The position numbers were made by a program, and so were the translations under genes. DNA of 34,781 nucleotides from CAJQND01 sp051010055 (GTDB lineage: Bacteria; Pseudomonadota; Alphaproteobacteria; Rhizobiales; CAJQND01). A model generated the notes under the pieces. The model was given only the letters and a program-made list of their open reading frames with translations, was not told where the DNA came from and ran no database searches. Positions 31,844 through 34,781 of the stretch are shown piece by piece (positions within the stretch are counted from its first letter, which is position 1; each line of letters starts with the position of its first letter). The stretch is taken from assembly GCA_051010055.1 (NCBI GenBank), contig JBPCVY010000274.1, forward strand, positions 1 through 34,781, read 5' to 3'.

Positions 31844-32617
31844 GTGAACTTTTTCGCTGCACTTGGCAGGCTGGTCTTAAGCATCTGCGCGGAAACAGGC
31901 AGGCTGAGCCTGTTTGTCAAAGATGCCGTGTGGCATTGTTTTGCCCCGCCCATCTACCCGCGCCTCATTCTCGAACAGATGGTACGCATCGGTTACAACT
32001 CCCTTCCGGTGGTTGGCCTTACAGCCTTCTTCACCGGGGGCGTGCTGGCCTTGCAAATCTATATTGGCGGCACCCGTTTTAACGCGGAAAGCCTGGTTTC
32101 ATCGATTGTCGCCCTTGGAATCACCCGTGAACTTGGCCCAGTGCTGGCGGGGCTTATGGTTGCCGGTCGCGTTTCGGCGGCTATTGCCGCTGAGCTTGGC
32201 ACCATGCGCGTAACCGAGCAGATTGATGCTCTGGTGACCTTGTCAACCAACCCGTTCAAGTATCTTGTGGCACCGCGCGTGATTGCTGCCGTTATCTGCT
32301 TGCCGCTGCTGGTGGCGATTGCCGATACCATCGGCATTATGGGCGGCTACGTGGTAGGCACAAAAAGCCTTGGATTCAACTCCGCCGTCTACATCAAGAA
32401 CACGGTCGATTTCCTTGAGTTTGGCGACATTTTCTCCGGTCTTGTGAAGTCCGCTGTGTTTGGCTTCATCATTGCCGTGATGGGCTGCTACCATGGCTAT
32501 TACAGCCGCGGCGGCGCACAAGGGGTTGGCCGGGCAACCACAAATGCAGTGGTCAGCGCTTCCATTCTCATTCTGGCCGCCAACTATGTCCTTACTTCAT
32601 TGCTGTTCTCCACATGA
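31844..32617 (+). CDS. mlaE: MlaE-family ABC transporter permease
   Basis: A 257-residue inner-membrane permease for phospholipid transport between the membranes. Conserved parts are the amphipathic N-terminal helix, YPRLILEQMVRIGYNSLPVV, the ALGITRELGPVLAGLMVAGR motif with AAELGTMRVTEQIDAL, and YHGYYSRGGAQGVGRATTNAV near the end. The start is GTG at 31844. Its stop overlaps the mlaF ATG (ATGA), so the pair is coupled. No mlaD, mlaC or mlaB follows. Confidence 0.93.
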   Translation: MNFFAALGRLVLSICAETGRLSLFVKDAVWHCFAPPIYPRLILEQMVRIGYNSLPVVGLTAFFTGGVLALQIYIGGTRFNAESLVSSIVALGITRELGPVLAGLMVAGRVSAAIAAELGTMRVTEQIDALVTLSTNPFKYLVAPRVIAAVICLPLLVAIADTIGIMGGYVVGTKSLGFNSAVYIKNTVDFLEFGDIFSGLVKSAVFGFIIAVMGCYHGYYSRGGAQGVGRATTNAVVSASILILAANYVLTSLLFST

Positions 32618-33390
32618 GTGAAGACCTCCACATACGTATGCGCGATGTGCGCAAGGCTTTCGGGCCCAAGCATGTGCTGAACGGCATCAACCTTGATGTG
32701 CCGCGCGGCGAATCGGTGGTCATTATCGGCGGTTCCGGCACTGGCAAATCGGTGCTGCTCAAATGCATCCTCGGCATCCTGAAGGCCGATTCCGGCTCCA
32801 TCCAGGTAGACGGTAAGGAGGTTATTGGCCAGCCCGCTTCTGAAAGGGAAGAAATGCTGCGCAATTTCGGCATGTTGTTTCAGGGTGCGGCATTGTTTGA
32901 TTCTCTCACCGTTTGGGAAAACGTGAGCTTCGGGCTTATTCAGGGCAAGAAGATGGACCGCGTCCAAGCCAAGGAAATCGCCATAGCCAAGCTTGGCCAG
33001 GTGGGCCTTGGGCCCGAAGTGGGCGAGCTTTCCCCCGCTGAGCTTTCCGGCGGCATGCAAAAGCGCGTTGGCCTTGCCCGCGCAATTGCCGCCGACCCGA
33101 ATGTGATTTTCTTTGATGAGCCGACCACGGGCCTTGATCCGATCATGGCCGACGTCATCAATGATCTCATCGTCAAATGCGTGAAAGATCTGGGCGCAAC
33201 GGCGGTATCCATCACCCATGACATGGCGTCGGCGCGCAAGATCGCCGATAAAATCGCAATGATCTACAAAGGCGAAATTATCTGGGAAGGCGATGCCAGG
33301 GAGGTCGACACCTCAGGCAGCGAATATGTGGATCAGTTCATCCATGGCCGCGCTGAAGGCCCCATCCAGATGGACGTGCTGAAGCCTTAG
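32614..33390 (+). CDS. mlaF: MlaF-family ABC transporter ATP-binding protein
   Basis: A 258-residue ATPase energising the MlaE permease. Walker A GGSGTGKS is at 39-46, the Q-loop at Q90, the signature LSGGMQKR at 144-151, Walker B VIFFDEPTTGLDP around 164-176, and the switch His at H202 in SITHDM. The C-terminal region after residue 215 holds the short Mla-type extension ending in QMDVLKP. Its stop codon overlaps the stop of the convergent DUF2235 gene by two bases. Confidence 0.94.
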   Translation: MSEDLHIRMRDVRKAFGPKHVLNGINLDVPRGESVVIIGGSGTGKSVLLKCILGILKADSGSIQVDGKEVIGQPASEREEMLRNFGMLFQGAALFDSLTVWENVSFGLIQGKKMDRVQAKEIAIAKLGQVGLGPEVGELSPAELSGGMQKRVGLARAIAADPNVIFFDEPTTGLDPIMADVINDLIVKCVKDLGATAVSITHDMASARKIADKIAMIYKGEIIWEGDAREVDTSGSEYVDQFIHGRAEGPIQMDVLKP

Positions 33391-34781
33391 GAGTTCTGAT
33401 TTTCCGGCTCGTCAGCGTCCCCCTCGGCATAGAATTCCGCAACATCTTTATGGGGGCGTAGATTCTCCGGCCTGTATTTTTTCGTCTGGTCGTAGTCCAC
33501 AATTGCCGAAAGCTTGAAACGCTCAATAACGGTTGGGTGCAATATCGCATCCGGTGGCACACAACGCAGCTTTTCCGGCCAGGGAATAATGCTTCGCTTC
33601 AATTCATCATGTTGAAGCCCGGCGCTTGAAGGATGCGCATTCAAGAACCTGAAATCCACTTCCAATGGCGGTTTTACCCCGGTGGCTTTTTCCACCACCC
33701 ATTTCAATGAGATGTCAGACAGACGGGCTTCATTTTCAGGGTAACTGCCAACAATATCTGAATGGTTGCCTGCAAACCAAATCTGCTCGAACCACGCAGA
33801 TTTCTTCCCGGAGGTTTTGCCCGGCGGCGACCAGGGAACACGATCAAAGTTCTTGCGCTTTTCATCGATTGCCAGCGCATGCTTTGCATACTCCACATCC
33901 GGGTTGAGGTCGGTATTGTAGAACTCCATGCGCGTACCTGTGAGATGCAACGTATCCCACGTCGAAGTGCCCTTGATCTTATTGGTGAACTTTAAACGCC
34001 CCCTCACATAGAGAACGGCGAAAACAACCGCTTCAAACGCGAACCAGTAGATGAACGACCGCCAGAAGCTGACATCACTCAACCAGGAGGACAACCACAC
34101 AAGACAGGCAGCCATAACCGCCATCACGATAAACACGCCCAGGGCAATCAAGGAATTGTAGCCGGGAGAAGCGACGGTATCCAAGACGCCGATAAAGTGC
34201 GGCACCACATTTGATTTTTCGCTGTCTTTCGAATTTGCGCCGTACTTTTCCCTGAACAACTTCCCAAGTTCAATGCGTTGTTCTTTAAATCGTTCTGCTT
34301 TCCGCCCGGAGCCATGCTTGTAAACAGTCTCGACCCCTTCTGCAGCAATCGCCCGAACGGACTTTGCATCTCGCTTAAGCGGCTTGTCTCCCCCACCTGT
34401 TGTGGGCACGCCGCACAGCGCCATAACACCTCCAACACAACGCACCGTGTAGGCGCCGCGGCTGAACCCGAGCAGGAAAATCCTGTCGCCGGGCTCATAG
34501 AGCCGGACTATTTCCGCATAGCGGTCGATAATATTGCGCGTAATTCCCAATCCGGTCATCTTGCTCAACAAGCCATACACCAGCCGGTATGGCCAGTTTT
34601 TCAGCCCCTTCCCGTCTGTGCTTGAGCCCAGGCCCGGATCGTAAAAGGCCTGTTGTTTTTCCGGATTAATGTCTGTGTCTGGCCCAACCCTGGTTGCCCG
34701 GAAGAGTTTATAGACATTCGTGCGCCGTTCATCGGGCATCAACCCACCGGCCTGGGCTGTTCCATCGGAGAAAATCACAAT
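33387..34781 (-). CDS. DUF2235 alpha/beta hydrolase with two membrane helices (5' truncated by window edge)
   Basis: The frame stays open to the window end (IVIFSDGT), so the true start is outside; a GTG at 34778 is internal. Numbering from that GTG, the nucleophile elbow is GFSRGAY with S106, the acid is probably D200 in GVLDTVAS, and the base H339 in FAGNHSDIVG, the order expected for DUF2235. Two hydrophobic helices at about 208-232 and 238-258 are inserted between D200 and H339. DUF2235 includes type VI secretion phospholipase effectors, but no secretion or immunity gene is seen here. Likely a membrane-anchored lipase or esterase. Confidence 0.8.
   Translation of the reverse strand: MVIFSDGTAQAGGLMPDERRTNVYKLFRATRVGPDTDINPEKQQAFYDPGLGSSTDGKGLKNWPYRLVYGLLSKMTGLGITRNIIDRYAEIVRLYEPGDRIFLLGFSRGAYTVRCVGGVMALCGVPTTGGGDKPLKRDAKSVRAIAAEGVETVYKHGSGRKAERFKEQRIELGKLFREKYGANSKDSEKSNVVPHFIGVLDTVASPGYNSLIALGVFIVMAVMAACLVWLSSWLSDVSFWRSFIYWFAFEAVVFAVLYVRGRLKFTNKIKGTSTWDTLHLTGTRMEFYNTDLNPDVEYAKHALAIDEKRKNFDRVPWSPPGKTSGKKSAWFEQIWFAGNHSDIVGSYPENEARLSDISLKWVVEKATGVKPPLEVDFRFLNAHPSSAGLQHDELKRSIIPWPEKLRCVPPDAILHPTVIERFKLSAIVDYDQTKKYRPENLRPHKDVAEFYAEGDADEPENQNS

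Noticed and set aside
33387..34781. Type VI secretion effector with immunity gene
   Set aside because: No secretion, VgrG, PAAR or immunity gene is visible in the window, and the protein has membrane helices; the family link alone is not enough.

Overview
The window looks like a chromosomal segment of an alphaproteobacterium, most likely of the order Hyphomicrobiales (Rhizobiales) or a close relative. This rests on gene order seen here and known from that group: holC and pepA facing away from lptD-surA-pdxA-rsmA; the block fabD-fabG-acpP-fabF-mltG-yicC-gmk; and rpsF-rpsR-DUF2232-rplI followed by dnaB and alr. Most of the window is core genome with short gaps, ATGA overlaps and moderately high GC. 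No tRNA, rRNA, CRISPR array, insertion sequence or prophage gene was seen.

Layout. 1-3.1 kb: the end of a short-chain dehydrogenase, a minus-strand run (AhpD-like, holC, methyltransferase, DUF1737) and an EamA-type transporter. 3.1-11.3 kb: pepA on the minus strand, then lptD, surA-like, pdxA, rsmA and a zinc alcohol dehydrogenase on the plus strand; lptF and lptG, usual neighbours here, are absent. 11.3-18.0 kb: the minus-strand block fabD, fabG, acpP, fabF, mltG, yicC, gmk (fatty-acid synthesis, peptidoglycan processing, GMP kinase). 18.0-22.7 kb: an accessory surface-glycan region with four transferase or ligase-like genes (GT8-like, TupA-type ATP-grasp, a Kdo-transferase-like/sialyltransferase-like composite, and a TagF-like glycerophosphotransferase) around a very AT-rich, palindrome-rich intergenic stretch. 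22.8-29.6 kb: a PLP-dependent threonine/serine dehydratase, then rpsF-rpsR-DUF2232-rplI with a strong terminator, cfa and dnaB. 29.8-34.8 kb: a DUF6356 gene divergent from an Lrp/AsnC regulator, alr, the lipid-transport pair mlaE-mlaF, and the 5'-truncated gene of a DUF2235 hydrolase with two embedded membrane helices.

How it fits together. Much of the window serves the cell envelope: LptD and SurA for outer-membrane assembly, the fab genes for acyl chains, MltG and Alr for peptidoglycan, Cfa and MlaEF for phospholipids, and the 18-22.7 kb island for a surface polymer.

The least explained parts are the glycan island, above all the composite glycosyltransferase at 20326-21492 and the AT-rich control region at 18950-19166. 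Next come the operator-like sites and apparent leaderless start of the Lrp gene, the duplicated initiation region with a 20-codon ORF before acpP, and the membrane-embedded DUF2235 hydrolase. Family assignments were made by reading motifs; no database search was run.
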